Part shown: one piece after another, positions 26,564 through 35,021 of the stretch
Layout of the letters: the number at the start of each line of letters is the position of its first letter
How positions within the stretch are numbered: the stretch's first letter is position 1
From: JADCRZ01 sp037718865
GTDB taxonomy: Bacteria > Bacteroidota > Bacteroidia > Chitinophagales > Chitinophagaceae
Direction of reading: 5' to 3'
DNA length: 64,000 nucleotides
NCBI GenBank assembly: GCA_037718865.1
Contig: JBBJMP010000025.1
Location: 17,571 to 81,570, forward strand
Made by a program: the position numbers and the translations under genes
Notes under the pieces: generated by a model
Told to the model about the DNA's origin: nothing
The model's input: the letters and a program-made list of their open reading frames with translations, nothing else
Databases searched by the model: none

Positions 26564-29500
26564 ATGAGTTACACGGAATTGCAGGTGACAACTAATTTCA
26601 GCTTTCTGCGGGGGGCCTCTCATCCGGAGGAGCTGGTAGAACAGGCAGCGGCCTATGGATATACCGAAATAGCGATCACGGATCGAAATAGTTTTGCCGG
26701 CCTCGTGCGCGGTCATGTTGCCGCCAAAGCAAAAGGTATGCGAATCATTCCGGGTTGCCGCCTCGATCTATTGGATGGTCCAAGCCTGCTGGCCTACCCT
26801 ACCCACACTCATGCCTATTCACAACTTTGCTCTTTGCTGACGGCAGGCAATCTTCGTGCGGAAAAAGGAGAATGTCTTTTATATAAAGCGGATGTATACC
26901 AGTATGCCAAAGGGATGAAATTTATTGTGCTGCCACCTCCTGTGTTGAACGAGCTGTTCGATTTTGACGCTTCGTTCAAAAAGGTCCTGCAGAAGTACCG
27001 GGATGTTTTCGGGGAGCATCTTTACCTGGCGGCCTCACGTTCCTATCTCGGCGATGATGGCAAAAAGTTGCATCGCCTTGCACAGTTGTCTGCTCAATTA
27101 CAGATACCCATGGTGGCGACAAATGATGTGCATTACCATGAGCCGGCCCGGCGGCAACTCCAGGATATCCTGACCTGCATCCGTGAAAAATGTACCATCT
27201 ATACCGCAGGCTTCCTTTTGCATCAAAATGCGGAAAGATATTTGAAGCCAAGTGAGGAGATGCTGCGATTGTTCAGGCATTATCCTGGTGCCATCCAGCG
27301 AACACAAGAAATTGCTGAAGCCTGCAATTTCTCTCTTGACACCCTGAAGTATCAATATCCCGAAGAGATCACGAGCGATGGCCGGACTCCTCAACAGGAG
27401 CTTGCTTTTCAGGTCTGGCTGGGCGCACAACAACATTTTGGACAGGTCATCCCGGAAAAAACGGTAATGGCCATCAACCATGAACTGGCCTTTATTGAGC
27501 AGATGAATTACGCTGCTTATTTTCTTACCGTTTATGACATCGTACGGTTCGCCAGGGATCAAGGCATCCTCTGCCAGGGCCGGGGATCTGCCGCTAATTC
27601 AACTATTTGTTATTGCCTCGGGATCACTTCTGTTGATCCCACCAAATTCGATCTGCTGTTCGAGCGGTTTCTCTCTGCGGCCCGCAATGAACCACCCGAT
27701 ATTGATGTGGATTTTGAACATGAACGCCGGGAAGAAGTGATTCAATATATTTATCAGAAATATGGCCGTGACCGGGCAGCCATCGTCGCTACGGTAACAC
27801 AGCAACATCAAAAAGGGGCGATGAGGGATGTTGCAAAAGCGATGGGACTTTCCATTGATACCATCAACCGTCTCTCCGGTTCGATCTGGGAGTTCACTGC
27901 CGAATGGTTTGAAGAAAAACGCCTTATCGAACAAGGATTGAACCCCGGCGACAAACATCTCCACAAGGTTCTTGATCTCACCAGGCAATTCATGGGCTTC
28001 CCGCGGCAACTCGGCCAGCATACTGGTGGCTTTGTTATTACCAGGGGGAAACTTTCTGATCTGTGTCCCATTATGAATGCCCGTATGGAAAATAGAACGT
28101 GCATAGAGTGGAACAAGGATGATATCGATGCGCTCGGTTTCCTCAAAATAGATGTGCTGGCTTTGGGTATGCTAACGTGTATCCGTAAGGCTTTTGAGAT
28201 CGCCAAACAACATTATGGACTTGATTTAACGCTTGCCAATATTCCGCAAGACGATCCGGCTGTTTACGAGATGATCTGTCATGCAGATACAGTAGGTGTT
28301 TTCCAGATTGAGAGTCGTGCACAACAGGCCATGTTACCCCGACTGAAGCCACGTTGCTTTTATGACCTGGTTATCGAAGTGGCTATTGTTCGACCAGGGC
28401 CCATCCAGGGGGATATGGTCCATCCGTATCTGCGCCGCCGTAATGGTGAAGAGAAGGTTGAATATCCATCGAAAGAATTGGAAGAGATCTTAGGCCGCAC
28501 CCTGGGCGTTCCGCTGTTCCAGGAGCAGGCCATGAAGATTGCCATTGTAGCGGCCGGTTTTACGCCAGCTGAAGCAGACGAGCTGCGTCGTAGCATGGCC
28601 ACGTTTAAAGTGAAAGGCCTGGTCACGCAATTCGAAGAAAAGTTAATTCAGGGAATGTCAAAAAGAGGGTATTCCCTTGAATATGCGCAGCGTGTTTTTA
28701 AACAATTGGAAGGTTTTGGAAGCTATGGTTTTCCTGAAAGTCATGCTGCCAGCTTTGCCCTGCTGGTATATGTTTCTTCCTGGATCAAATGTTATTATCC
28801 GGATGTGTTTGCGTGTGCCTTACTGAATAGTATGCCTATGGGTTTCTATCAGCCTGCGCAGATTGTTATTGATGCCAAAAAACATGGGGTTGAACTAAAG
28901 CCTGTCGATATCAATGACTCGATGTGGGATAATAAGCTGGAAGAAAAATCAGGCAAGTATTGTGCGCTCCGTCTAGGCTTTCGCCAGGTGAAGGGCCTGC
29001 GCGAGGAAGACATGAAGGTACTTATATCCGGAAGGAAAGTATCATATACGAGTATTCAAACACTTCGCGACGTGGGTTTGCCGGAAGGTGCACTTGAAAA
29101 ATTAGCCGATGCCGATGCATTCAGGTCGTTGGGTCTTGATCGGCGCCAAGCCCTGTGGGAGATATCTGCACGCAATGACCGACTAGTCGCTCTTTTTGAG
29201 GGCCAGCCATCCGAAGATGCCACGGAACAAAAAGTATCACTGCCCGAGATGAGTACCTCAGAACATGTGGTTCATGATTATGCTGCCACATCACTTTCTT
29301 TAAAAGCCCATCCCGTAAGTTTTGTGCGTGAAAAACTTGAGCAGCTTCGCATGCTGTCCACAAAAGAACTTACTACTATAAGAGATGGCGAGCTGGTAAA
29401 AGTCGCGGGCCTTGTTTTGGTAAGGCAAAGGCCTGGAACTGCTGGCGGTGTTTGCTTCATAACTATTGAAGATGAAACCGGATTTGCCAACCTGGTGGTT

Positions 29501-29800
29501 TTTGAAAGTTTGTTCGACAAGTACCGAAAAGAAATTTTACAATCGAGGCTACTGATGGTGGAAGGCAAGCTGCAGCGTGAAGGCGAGGTGATTCATGTGA
29601 TTGTAAGGTGCTGTTATGACCTCTCCAAATTGTTACGTCATCTTACTGCATCTCACGATGGGCACCTGCCTTTGTTAACCCTGTCCCGTGCCGATGAGAA
29701 AACCCATACCATTCCTAGTTTTCCAGGGTATAATAAAAAAACGCAGATACGCGAAACGGCGCAGGAAAAAGTTTTTCCTGAGGCGAGAAATTTTAAGTGA
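26564..29800 (+). CDS. dnaE2: Error-prone DNA polymerase DnaE2 (ImuC)
   Basis: A 1078-residue C-family polymerase, the usual length for DnaE2. The PHP domain opens YTELQVTTNFSFLRGASHPEEL with AITDRNSFAGL; the catalytic core contains PPDIDVDFEHERREEV near residue 380 and FLKIDVLALGMLTCI near 527, giving the three catalytic Asp residues. A helix-hairpin-helix region (LEKLADADAFRSLGLDRRQAL) and an OB-fold near 940-1020 (VKVAGLVLVRQRPGTAGG) follow. It performs translesion synthesis after DNA damage together with ImuA and ImuB. A copy of the dispersed hairpin repeat lies 47 bp after its stop. Confidence 0.95.
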   Translation: MSYTELQVTTNFSFLRGASHPEELVEQAAAYGYTEIAITDRNSFAGLVRGHVAAKAKGMRIIPGCRLDLLDGPSLLAYPTHTHAYSQLCSLLTAGNLRAEKGECLLYKADVYQYAKGMKFIVLPPPVLNELFDFDASFKKVLQKYRDVFGEHLYLAASRSYLGDDGKKLHRLAQLSAQLQIPMVATNDVHYHEPARRQLQDILTCIREKCTIYTAGFLLHQNAERYLKPSEEMLRLFRHYPGAIQRTQEIAEACNFSLDTLKYQYPEEITSDGRTPQQELAFQVWLGAQQHFGQVIPEKTVMAINHELAFIEQMNYAAYFLTVYDIVRFARDQGILCQGRGSAANSTICYCLGITSVDPTKFDLLFERFLSAARNEPPDIDVDFEHERREEVIQYIYQKYGRDRAAIVATVTQQHQKGAMRDVAKAMGLSIDTINRLSGSIWEFTAEWFEEKRLIEQGLNPGDKHLHKVLDLTRQFMGFPRQLGQHTGGFVITRGKLSDLCPIMNARMENRTCIEWNKDDIDALGFLKIDVLALGMLTCIRKAFEIAKQHYGLDLTLANIPQDDPAVYEMICHADTVGVFQIESRAQQAMLPRLKPRCFYDLVIEVAIVRPGPIQGDMVHPYLRRRNGEEKVEYPSKELEEILGRTLGVPLFQEQAMKIAIVAAGFTPAEADELRRSMATFKVKGLVTQFEEKLIQGMSKRGYSLEYAQRVFKQLEGFGSYGFPESHAASFALLVYVSSWIKCYYPDVFACALLNSMPMGFYQPAQIVIDAKKHGVELKPVDINDSMWDNKLEEKSGKYCALRLGFRQVKGLREEDMKVLISGRKVSYTSIQTLRDVGLPEGALEKLADADAFRSLGLDRRQALWEISARNDRLVALFEGQPSEDATEQKVSLPEMSTSEHVVHDYAATSLSLKAHPVSFVREKLEQLRMLSTKELTTIRDGELVKVAGLVLVRQRPGTAGGVCFITIEDETGFANLVVFESLFDKYRKEILQSRLLMVEGKLQREGEVIHVIVRCCYDLSKLLRHLTASHDGHLPLLTLSRADEKTHTIPSFPGYNKKTQIRETAQEKVFPEARNFK

Positions 29801-29847
29801 GGTAGGTTGAGAATTTTATCTGTTCGTTGGAGGTTTGTAAAACAGAA

Positions 29848-29899
29848 ATCTGGCGCGAAAATGCGGCCGGGCATGTGACAGGCATTCTCGTGCCGGGCA
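29848..29899. repeat. Dispersed hairpin repeat, copy 4
   Basis: ATCTGGCGCGAAAATGC (29848-29864) pairs with GGCATTCTCGTGCC (29881-29894), with one G-T wobble and one mismatch, around CGGGCATGTGACA. It follows dnaE2 and precedes the stop of the WD40 pseudogene, so it could act as an mRNA end structure. Confidence 0.5.
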
Positions 29900-29929
29900 T
29901 AGGTATGACAGCATTGTTTATACCAGGAT

Positions 29930-30562
29930 TTAGGTTGGGAGATTGAGCCAAAGATGTAACATTAACTGGTTTTCTACTTTTTTCGGTATAGAAAATTGCG
30001 TCATACCTTCCTCAAGCAATCGGGCTTTTTCAGCAGATATAATTCTACCTGATTTAATGAAGCCTTCCAGTAAGAACATTTTGTATGTCCGAAATACATT
30101 AATGGCTACAACAAATTTGTCTTTTCCAATAAATTGAACATTAGAGGGTGCCTCATCAAAACTCTCGCCTTGTATTTTGTTTCCAAAGTGATCAATAACG
30201 CTAATTTCGTTTAACAACATACCGGCTGTAATAAAATACCTATTATCTTCTGAAATATCCACCTTCATTAATATCCCTATGCCAGCCTGGACATTGAATA
30301 ATGTTCTATCGCTTCTGGTTTCCCTGACAATCATTCTACCCGCGTCATCTACGGAAGCTATAAGTTTCCCATCTAAAGAAAACTTTGCATCATTCACTTC
30401 TTCTTTGTGTCCCCTTAAAGTTTTTATTAAGGTAAAATCGGGTGATTAAAGAGCTAGGAAACTTGTGTCAGATAATTTTCCACCACCAATAAGTAATTCG
30501 TTCCGGCTGTTTGAGTAAATGAAATTAAACGCAGCGTTTTGAAATAGTTTAATACACGTATC
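29930..30562 (-). pseudogene. WD40-type beta-propeller gene, C-terminal part with internal stop
   Basis: The frame reads through NAAFNFIYSNSRNELLIGGG, meets a TAA at 30446-30448, and continues in the same frame as TLIKTLRGHKEEVNDAKFSL (a WD40 repeat with its GH dipeptide), IASVDDAGRMIVRETRSDR, VDISEDNRYFITAG and GGxx-type blades to the stop at 29930. Upstream, the frame is lost where an ISL3 transposase remnant begins (30568). A 155-residue product could still start from GTG 30397, but it would be only a few blades and is unlikely to fold. I read it as the decayed 3' end of a propeller gene. Confidence 0.65.
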
Positions 30563-30567
30563 TTTTT

Positions 30568-30681
30568 AGCAACGGACAGGTGGAAGGACAGGTTAACAGA
30601 TTAAAAAATATTAAAAGGCGAATGTATGGACGAGCCGGATTTGAATTGCTACGCAGGATGGTAATCTTTAAATCCGGGTGA
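30568..30681 (+). pseudogene. ISL3 family transposase, C-terminal remnant
   Basis: A 38-codon piece reading SNGQVEGQVNRLKNIKRRMY then GRAGFELLRRMVIF, the conserved C-terminal end of ISL3 family transposases where the last catalytic Glu (in VEGQVNRLK) lies. The remainder of the gene is absent. The ISL3 transposase gene at 38875 lacks exactly this C-terminal part, but nothing shows that the two pieces come from one element. Confidence 0.75.
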
Positions 30682-30707
30682 TTCACCAAATATGACGAAG
30701 AACCACC

Positions 30708-30960
30708 ATGAACCGGTATGTACATTTATATAAGCTTAATCAGAGAAATAGTAAGATTGCTAAGGCAGAGATCAAAGAAGAAATGAAGCGTAACAGAGGA
30801 TGAGATAAGAGCAATACAGGCTAAGGAGTATTTGACGTTGAAGGAGGCAGCATTGCTGTTGAATGTGTCGCCATTGACATTAAGGAGATGGGTGTTTGCT
30901 GGAAAGGTGAACTCAGAAAAGGTTGGTAAGTGCATATGCTTAGACGAGCACCACGGTTAA
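30708..30960 (+). pseudogene. Frameshifted excisionase-like HTH gene
   Basis: The first frame starts at ATG 30708 (MNRYVHLYKLNQRN) and ends at TGA 30801-30803. An overlapping frame continues EIRAIQAKEYLTLKEAALLL then NVSPLTLRRWVFAGKV, a MerR/HTH_17-type helix-turn-helix as in excisionases and Bacteroidota mobile-element regulators. Its C-terminus (ICLDEHHG) does not end in the usual KRSELL-type sequence, so it is also damaged. One frameshift would join both parts to a single protein of about 80 residues. Confidence 0.5.
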
Positions 30961-31002
30961 TTTTTAGTTTGTTGATGGAAGTTAAAATTTAGTCCAGCTT
31001 TT

Positions 31003-32442
31003 TCAAAGCTCATGTTGTGTGTCCGTGCTGTTTTCATCAGGCAGCATGCTTACTTTCCCTTCAAGCTTCTCAATTGTTTTTTTGGCAATCGCCAACCGTA
31101 TTCGATTGTTCTTCTCTACCAGTTTATGGGTTATCCAATGCTCGATTCTATAGTGCAGTGGCGACAGCAGGGCTGCAATACACACCATGATCAACAACAT
31201 CCTTAGAGGAGAATGGTGCGTGATCTCTCCCAAATACGGATGGAGAAGCAAATTGATAAACTCAAATACGATTAGCAAGGCAACCACTCCTAAAAACCGA
31301 ATAAATCTTTGGTTTGCAATTATCGAATGACTCAAAAGTAGAAAGAGGATTATAAAGGTAATAAGTCCAAAGGCAATAACCCTATACTGCAGGTTATTCC
31401 TTCGCTGTTCCTCTTCCTTTTTTTGGGCTAGATCCATTTCTATCTGCCGCAGCTTTTCACCAAAAGAGAGACTTTGGAGTTGTTGCAGCTTTTGCTGATT
31501 GAATAAGGAGTCGTTTGCTGCTTTTTCTAATTTTGTGTAGAAATAGGCACTATCTATATTGTGCTTGTCCTCATAAATCAAAGAAAGTAGCGAAGCCGCA
31601 TCGGGAATGCTTTTTGAAAATCTTCTACCTACAGCCAAGTATAAAGCTTGTCGGCCATAGATTGTAGCAGAATCCATCTGGTTCATTTCTTTGAACACAT
31701 TAGCTAAACCTAGGTTCACATAACATGCCATTAAATCATTGCCAGCTTTATGGGAAAGGGATAAACTGGACTGGTAATAGGCAAGGGCAAGTGGGAACTC
31801 CCTTGTCGCAGCATATATATCGCCAAGGTTATTATATGCCTCTCCCATCAGTTCTATATCTTTAATACTATAGGCTATATTATAGGATTGCTGGCAATAG
31901 AACTTCGCAGAATCATACACCTGTAAGTACAAATAGGCTTGGCCAATGTTAACATCTTCATTTGCAATATCATGGTTGCTGTTAAGCTGCTCGGCAAGAA
32001 CCTTCGACTTTGAATAGTAGTTTATGGCCTCGCGGTAATCTCCTTGCTCTTTATATACAAGCCCTATGCTATTGAGGCATCCCATTTGACCATTAAGAAA
32101 GTGGATGCCTTCACTTATTTTTAAACCCTGAAGGCAGGAGGCCAATGCTGTGGGATAATCACCTATCCAAAGGTAACCATTAGCCATTTCCATTAAACTT
32201 ACAGCTTCACCTCGTGTATAGTCAATCTTTCTAGATAGATACAAAGCCTCTAAACTCAGGGCAATCGCGGTATCTGGCTTTGTATATTTATACATAGCGC
32301 TAAGCCGGTTCAAGAGCATTACTCGTGTTGTATCCTGCTTTTGGGCTTTCAATGCTTGCAGGATACTATCCCGCATGTTTTGCTGGGAATGGCCTATAGT
32401 TATACTTAGAAGAAAAAGGACAATCAAAGCTGATTTTCTCAT
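31003..32442 (-). CDS. TPR-repeat membrane protein without kinase domain
   Basis: A 479-residue protein starting MRKSALIVLFLLSITIGHSQ, a signal peptide. I prefer this start to one at 32547 because it places the signal first. At least six tetratricopeptide repeats follow (AVSLMEMANGYLWIGDYPTALAS, NSIGLVYKEQGDYREAINYY, EAYNNLGDIYAATREFPLALAYY). After about residue 345 come a coiled coil (EKLRQIEMDLAQKKEEEQRR) and three or four membrane spans, then a short charged tail. Related proteins usually end in a histidine kinase; here the H-box and ATPase domain are missing. A response regulator gene lies 194 bp upstream on the same strand, so a sensory role with a separate kinase, or a truncated sensor, is possible. 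Confidence 0.8.
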   Translation of the reverse strand: MRKSALIVLFLLSITIGHSQQNMRDSILQALKAQKQDTTRVMLLNRLSAMYKYTKPDTAIALSLEALYLSRKIDYTRGEAVSLMEMANGYLWIGDYPTALASCLQGLKISEGIHFLNGQMGCLNSIGLVYKEQGDYREAINYYSKSKVLAEQLNSNHDIANEDVNIGQAYLYLQVYDSAKFYCQQSYNIAYSIKDIELMGEAYNNLGDIYAATREFPLALAYYQSSLSLSHKAGNDLMACYVNLGLANVFKEMNQMDSATIYGRQALYLAVGRRFSKSIPDAASLLSLIYEDKHNIDSAYFYTKLEKAANDSLFNQQKLQQLQSLSFGEKLRQIEMDLAQKKEEEQRRNNLQYRVIAFGLITFIILFLLLSHSIIANQRFIRFLGVVALLIVFEFINLLLHPYLGEITHHSPLRMLLIMVCIAALLSPLHYRIEHWITHKLVEKNNRIRLAIAKKTIEKLEGKVSMLPDENSTDTQHEL

Positions 32443-32636
32443 AAAAGATTCTTTCTTGTCTTTATCTGCTGCTTGTAGACTGAACCCTCCCTTCAACCTT
32501 TTCTTATTATATATTTTATAAGCAAAGATTGTTCGCATGACGCACAATAGATAATAGCCGCGTCAAGATGTAATCGCACCTATGGCATAAACCCTTAAGC
32601 AGTTGTAAAAGGCAATGTGACGGTCTCTTACCTTAC

Positions 32637-33257
32637 TTAATTCAACGGGTATTCTTTTGTAAGCGCAATTAATTCTGCAAGATTGCTCATATTAAGCTTC
32701 CGGTAAATGCGAAACTTATGGGTAGAAATGGTGGAAAGCTGAAGATTTAGCAATGTGCTGATTTCTTTGGTGGTTTTTCCCTGAATAAGATATGCTAAAA
32801 TATCCATCTCTTTATTGGATAAAACAGTGAACGGATTATTTAAGGTGCGCATCGTTTGTGCATCATTGGACAAGGGCTGTTCACTTGTATATTTGCCGCC
32901 CTGCAGGATCACTTCAACAGCTTTTAACAGTTCTGTGTTCTTAGCTTCTTTCGATAGAAAGCCTTTTACACCGGCTTTGAGTAGTTTGGCTGCATATATT
33001 TTTTCAGAAGCCATGCTGTAAATCAAGATTTTTAGAAATTGATCTCTAACCAACAGGTTCGCAATTAGACTAAATGTATCGGTACTAGGCATCTGAAAAT
33101 CCAAAATAAGCAAGTCGTACCGCTCCCCCTTTATTTTTTCTACGATCTCGTTGCCATTTTCTGCTTCATCTGTTACTACGTTGGGATAATCGGCTTCCAG
33201 CATAAGCTTCAAACCCATGCGCACTATAGAATGATCATCGGCCACAAGGAATCGCAT
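32637..33257 (-). CDS. NarL/FixJ-type response regulator
   Basis: A 206-residue regulator with a receiver domain (FLVADDHSIVRMGLKLML, phosphoacceptor Asp53 in LLILDFQMPSTD, Lys in GFLSKEAK) and a LuxR-type helix-turn-helix at about residues 140-200 (LSNKEMDILAYLIQGKTTKE, then LNLQLSTISTHKFRIYRKL). It differs clearly from the regulator at 1776-2447. It is transcribed before the TPR membrane protein gene and may form a signalling pair with it. A TATCTTTG element on the minus strand at 33408-33415 could be its -7 box, but no -33 element is evident. Confidence 0.92.
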   Translation of the reverse strand: MRFLVADDHSIVRMGLKLMLEADYPNVVTDEAENGNEIVEKIKGERYDLLILDFQMPSTDTFSLIANLLVRDQFLKILIYSMASEKIYAAKLLKAGVKGFLSKEAKNTELLKAVEVILQGGKYTSEQPLSNDAQTMRTLNNPFTVLSNKEMDILAYLIQGKTTKEISTLLNLQLSTISTHKFRIYRKLNMSNLAELIALTKEYPLN

Positions 33258-33424
33258 ACCGTCTCATTTAAAAATGAACAGAAAGATTCATATCCTGCCA
33301 TAACCTTGTATAGGGAAACCAGTTCAGTCTCCCTAAACAAATATAGTTAGTTTCGATCTAGAGCTCTTTAGCAGACAGTTCGTAACTAACTGTATTTTTT
33401 GCAAAGATAGTTCGGTATTTCCGC

Positions 33425-34657
33425 TTAGGGTTTACCGGGATAGCCCAAGGCCTCTCGTGCAGCATAAGCTGCGTCTTTAATGGCTAAAACACAGATATTA
33501 AAAGAAGCATCGTCGTTTCTGAAGTCGTACAGCGGAATCATAGCAACCACGGAAACATCATGTGCCGGATCATACTTCATTAAATTCAGAAATCCCAGCC
33601 TTGCTCCATTGTGACCATAACCGAGATTTTTTTCATAGTCACAACCCAGGCCATAATTGGGGTTGGCAGCTGTAACATCGTTTTGCATTAATTGAATAGA
33701 AGCGGGTTTTAATACATTCTGGCCTTTCATTAGCGTACGAACGAATTTATGCAATGCTTCCATAGTGCCGTAGCCATTACCTTCGCCTAACTGGGCGCTC
33801 ATATTGTAGTTATCGTATGTTTCAGGTCCGGTTGGCCAAAGGATGGTGCTTGTGAGATGCGGATCAGGCATTCTTATATCGGTTGCAAGAATCGGAAAAT
33901 GGATTTTTGGAAGCGGTACCGGAGCACTTGGGCCGGTGATGTAATCTTCCATGTAATCAGCATACGTTTTAGCCGTTCCCGCTTTTGAGGTATACACCCG
34001 TTTGATGATTTCCGCCAGTATGGAATATCCTGTATTGCTATAATGTTGGCTCTTGCCAGGTTCGAAAATAGAGAGTTGTTTCTCAGTCAACACCTTAACC
34101 ATTTCACTCGTAGTAAACTGGTGCGCCGGATCAGACTTGAGAATGGCTTCGGTATAGGTCAGACCATTATAACCCGGTACCTTGCTGTTGTCAACATCAA
34201 AAACTCCGGCAGCGTGCTGCAAAAGCTGTTCAATGGTAATTTCGTTTTTATACGGGAAATCCCAGGCAGCACTTGCAGGAACATAGGTAACCGTTTTGCT
34301 GCCTGGTATCAGATCTGTAATCTTTGCTTTATAATCCAGCCAGCCATCTTCATGCATATTTAAAATGGCTGTGGCAGTAAAGCTCTTTGTGTTGCTGGCA
34401 AACCGGTAATAAGTTTCCGGTGTAACAGTCTGGCCTGAGGCGCTCTTTGAACTTACAAAGATTTTATTCGTAGGAGTTTGAATAATCAGGCTTAAAGATG
34501 GAAACGAAATGCCAAGTGAGTCTGACAGGTTTTTGCGGATCTTATCCACTGCTGCCTGAATTTTTCCTTTGGCGTTCTCTTTGGGGGTATCCTTCTGGCA
34601 GGAAAACAGGCCGACAAACGAGACATACAATAACAGACTTAATAAAGATTTCTTCAT
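33425..34657 (-). CDS. Lipoprotein serine hydrolase (beta-lactamase/D-Ala-D-Ala carboxypeptidase fold)
   Basis: A 410-residue class C beta-lactamase-like protein. I start at MKKSLLSLLLYVSFVGLFSC (34657), where Cys20 is the lipidation site; the 48 codons upstream have no such logic. The catalytic Ser88-x-x-Lys91 is in YRFASNTKSFTA, the YxN motif is in HYSNTGYS, and the HxG motif is in GYGHNGARLG. Such proteins are DD-peptidases, esterases or beta-lactamases in the periplasm. It shares its architecture with the serine hydrolase at 43181. A copy of the GAATTAATTCTACA motif lies about 120 bp upstream of the start. Confidence 0.88.
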   Translation of the reverse strand: MKKSLLSLLLYVSFVGLFSCQKDTPKENAKGKIQAAVDKIRKNLSDSLGISFPSLSLIIQTPTNKIFVSSKSASGQTVTPETYYRFASNTKSFTATAILNMHEDGWLDYKAKITDLIPGSKTVTYVPASAAWDFPYKNEITIEQLLQHAAGVFDVDNSKVPGYNGLTYTEAILKSDPAHQFTTSEMVKVLTEKQLSIFEPGKSQHYSNTGYSILAEIIKRVYTSKAGTAKTYADYMEDYITGPSAPVPLPKIHFPILATDIRMPDPHLTSTILWPTGPETYDNYNMSAQLGEGNGYGTMEALHKFVRTLMKGQNVLKPASIQLMQNDVTAANPNYGLGCDYEKNLGYGHNGARLGFLNLMKYDPAHDVSVVAMIPLYDFRNDDASFNICVLAIKDAAYAAREALGYPGKP

Positions 34658-34779
34658 AAAAAAGTTTTTAAATGAACACCGCAGGCACAATAAAAAAAGC
34701 GAGGTTTGAGGTGATCGGTAAGTCAAATGTAAAGGATTGGGACTAGTTAAAAGAAGCCACTTATCCGAAAAATCCAACT

Positions 34780-34796
34780 TTCGAATTAATTCTACA
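34780..34796 (+). repeat. TTCGAATTAATTCTACA motif, copy 1
   Basis: A 17-bp word containing the perfect palindrome GAATTAATTC. It is repeated exactly at 38221 and 41818 and with one change at 40159. This copy has no similarity in its right flank to the others, so only the core is shared. Confidence 0.5.
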
Positions 34797-35021
34797 AACA
34801 CCGGGTCTAAAATATCACGGAGAAAAATCCAAACACTAAATCTGCAACAGCAAAAAACATGTATATTAGACTATATAAAGATCTTATTATAAACGAGCAC
34901 CTTATAAAGACACTTCCCTAAACCAGGGGTTTTTGTCAACATTATGTATTCAATTGTATGATGCCTTGAAACAGGTATAGGCTTTTGAAAAAAGTGTATC
35001 ATACCTTTAAATGGACAATCC

